Below, piece by piece: positions 24,868 through 25,915 of a DNA stretch of 25,915 nt (its first letter is position 1; every line of letters begins with the position of its first letter). Location of the stretch: contig DLQQ01000034.1 in NCBI GenBank assembly GCA_002477625.1, positions 1-25,915 of the forward strand, given 5' to 3'. The stretch is from Candidatus Arcticimaribacter sp. UBA7428 (GTDB taxonomy: Bacteria > Bacteroidota > Bacteroidia > Flavobacteriales > Flavobacteriaceae). A model generated the notes under the pieces. The model was not told the DNA's origin. It ran no database searches and saw only the letters and a program-made list of their open reading frames with translations. A program made the position numbers and the translations under genes.

Positions 24868-25915
24868 TTAATCTCTATTTCTTGGTTTTCTATCATCACG
24901 ACGCTTATTGTCACGACCACGACTATCATCTCTTGGTGGGCGAGCTACATAGCCTTCAGGCTTTTCCAATAAGGCTTTACGCGATACTTTTTCTTTACGT
25001 GTTCTTGCGTCTTGACCGAAATATTTCACATCAAAGACATCGCCCATATTCACAACGTCAGATACATTTTCTGTACGTTCCCATGCCAATTCACTTACGT
25101 GAAGTAGAACTTCGTTTCCAGGAGCATCTAAATATTCAACAACTGCACCAAAGTCAAGCATTTTGATAACCTTTACTTGGTAGCTGTTTCCTACTGTTGG
25201 TTTGAACATTAAAGAATCAATTTTTGATATAACCGCATCAATACCTACTTGATCCGTTCCAAGAATTTCAACAATTCCTTCTTCTGTTACAGGATCTTCA
25301 TTGATAACAATGGTACAGCCTGTTTCTTTTTGAAGTTCTTGAATTACTTTTCCTCCAGGACCAATTAATGCACCAATGAATTCATTAGGAATGACACGCG
25401 TTACCATTTTTGGAGCATGTGGTTTCACATCTTCAGCTGGTGTTGCGACGGTTTCGGTAATTTTATCAAGAATATGTAAACGTCCTGCACGAGCTTGTTT
25501 TAAAGCGTTTACAAGAATTTCATAGGGTAAACCTTTGATTTTAATATCCATTTGACAGGCAGTAATCCCTTCAGAAGTACCGGTTACTTTAAAGTCCATA
25601 TCTCCTAAGTGATCTTCATCACCTAAAATATCAGACAATACAGCATAGCGATCTCCGTCAGAAATAAGTCCCATTGCAATTCCAGAAACTGGTCTTGTAA
25701 TCTTTACACCCGCATCCATCAATGCCATAGTTCCTGCACATACAGTAGCCATAGAAGATGATCCATTGGATTCTAATACCTCAGAAACGACACGAACAGT
25801 ATACGGACAATCAGCTGGGATCATACCTTTTAAACCACGTTGTGCTAAATTACCATGTCCAACCTCACGACGGGAAGTACCTCTCAAAGGACGCGCTTCA
25901 CCAGTACAAAAAGGA
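24868..25915 (-). CDS. pnp: Polyribonucleotide nucleotidyltransferase (PNPase), C-terminal part
   Basis: This is the 3' end of a gene that runs off the right edge; about 349 residues are present. The frame is open to the window end, reading [21 protein letters not shown], so an apparent start at 25887 is internal. This part contains the second RNase PH-like core domain ([24 protein letters not shown]-type loop [39 protein letters not shown]). A KH domain ([17 protein letters not shown]) and an S1 domain ([21 protein letters not shown]) follow. The tail is rich in Arg and Asp. PNPase degrades RNA phosphorolytically from the 3' end. Confidence 0.97.
   Translation of the reverse strand, partial: PFCTGEARPLRGTSRREVGHGNLAQRGLKGMIPADCPYTVRVVSEVLESNGSSSMATVCAGTMALMDAGVKITRPVSGIAMGLISDGDRYAVLSDILGDEDHLGDMDFKVTGTSEGITACQMDIKIKGLPYEILVNALKQARAGRLHILDKITETVATPAEDVKPHAPKMVTRVIPNEFIGALIGPGGKVIQELQKETGCTIVINEDPVTEEGIVEILGTDQVGIDAVISKIDSLMFKPTVGNSYQVKVIKMLDFGAVVEYLDAPGNEVLLHVSELAWERTENVSDVVNMGDVFDVKYFGQDARTRKEKVSRKALLEKPEGYVARPPRDDSRGRDNKRRDDRKPRNRD

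Noticed and set aside
25885..25887. A start codon for pnp at 25887
   Set aside because: The frame stays open to the window end and reads conserved PNPase sequence upstream, so this TTG is internal and the gene is cut by the window edge.
1..25915. A mobile element, prophage, toxin-antitoxin, defence or secondary-metabolite system
   Set aside because: I looked for transposase, integrase, phage, restriction, CRISPR and biosynthetic signatures on both strands and saw none. Nearly all of the window is explained by conserved housekeeping genes.

Overview
The window looks like chromosomal DNA from a member of the Bacteroidota, most likely class Flavobacteriia. The evidence is AT-rich DNA, A-rich leaders without Shine-Dalgarno sequences, promoter elements of the TTTG / TAnnTTTG type, a short primary sigma factor of 287 residues, an FtsZ with a very long acidic linker, and an FtsI-type PBP ending in a PASTA domain. 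I cannot assign a genus from sequence reading alone.

Bases 1-298 hold no convincing gene. They end in the control region of the division cluster: three GTGG-centred boxes at an exact 10-bp period, which look like MraZ operator boxes, followed by a TAnnTTTG element. Bases 299-16038 (+) are one tightly packed dcw (division and cell wall) cluster: mraZ, rsmH, an ftsL-like gene, ftsI/PBP, murE, mraY, murD, ftsW, murG, murC, ftsQ, ftsA, ftsZ and a YqeY-type gene. Most neighbours overlap by 1-20 nt, which suggests translational coupling. MurC, MurD and MurE build the UDP-MurNAc peptide with meso-DAP. MraY and MurG make lipid I and lipid II. FtsW and the PBP polymerise and cross-link septal peptidoglycan. 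FtsQ and FtsL scaffold the synthase, and FtsA tethers FtsZ to the membrane. murF, ddl and murB are not in the window.

After the cluster comes a tRNA-Arg(UCG) gene with a very good promoter. Next, on the minus strand, are a DUF1338 enzyme and a small membrane protein. A divergently transcribed lipoprotein of unknown function lies across a short intergenic region that carries a perfect 16-bp palindrome. The minus-strand operon nadA-nadB-nadC (21525 to 18107) encodes de novo synthesis of nicotinate mononucleotide from aspartate.

The last part has a plus-strand OmpA-family outer-membrane protein with five thrombospondin type 3 repeats. Then follow minus-strand rpe, rpoD and the 3' part of pnp, which runs off the right edge. 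Three clear hairpin/T-tract terminators separate these units.

I found no mobile element, CRISPR array, phage gene or defence system. Almost everything is conserved housekeeping. The parts most worth a second look are the MraZ boxes, the small DUF1338/membrane protein/lipoprotein locus with its palindrome, and the unusual C-terminal regions of FtsZ and FtsI.
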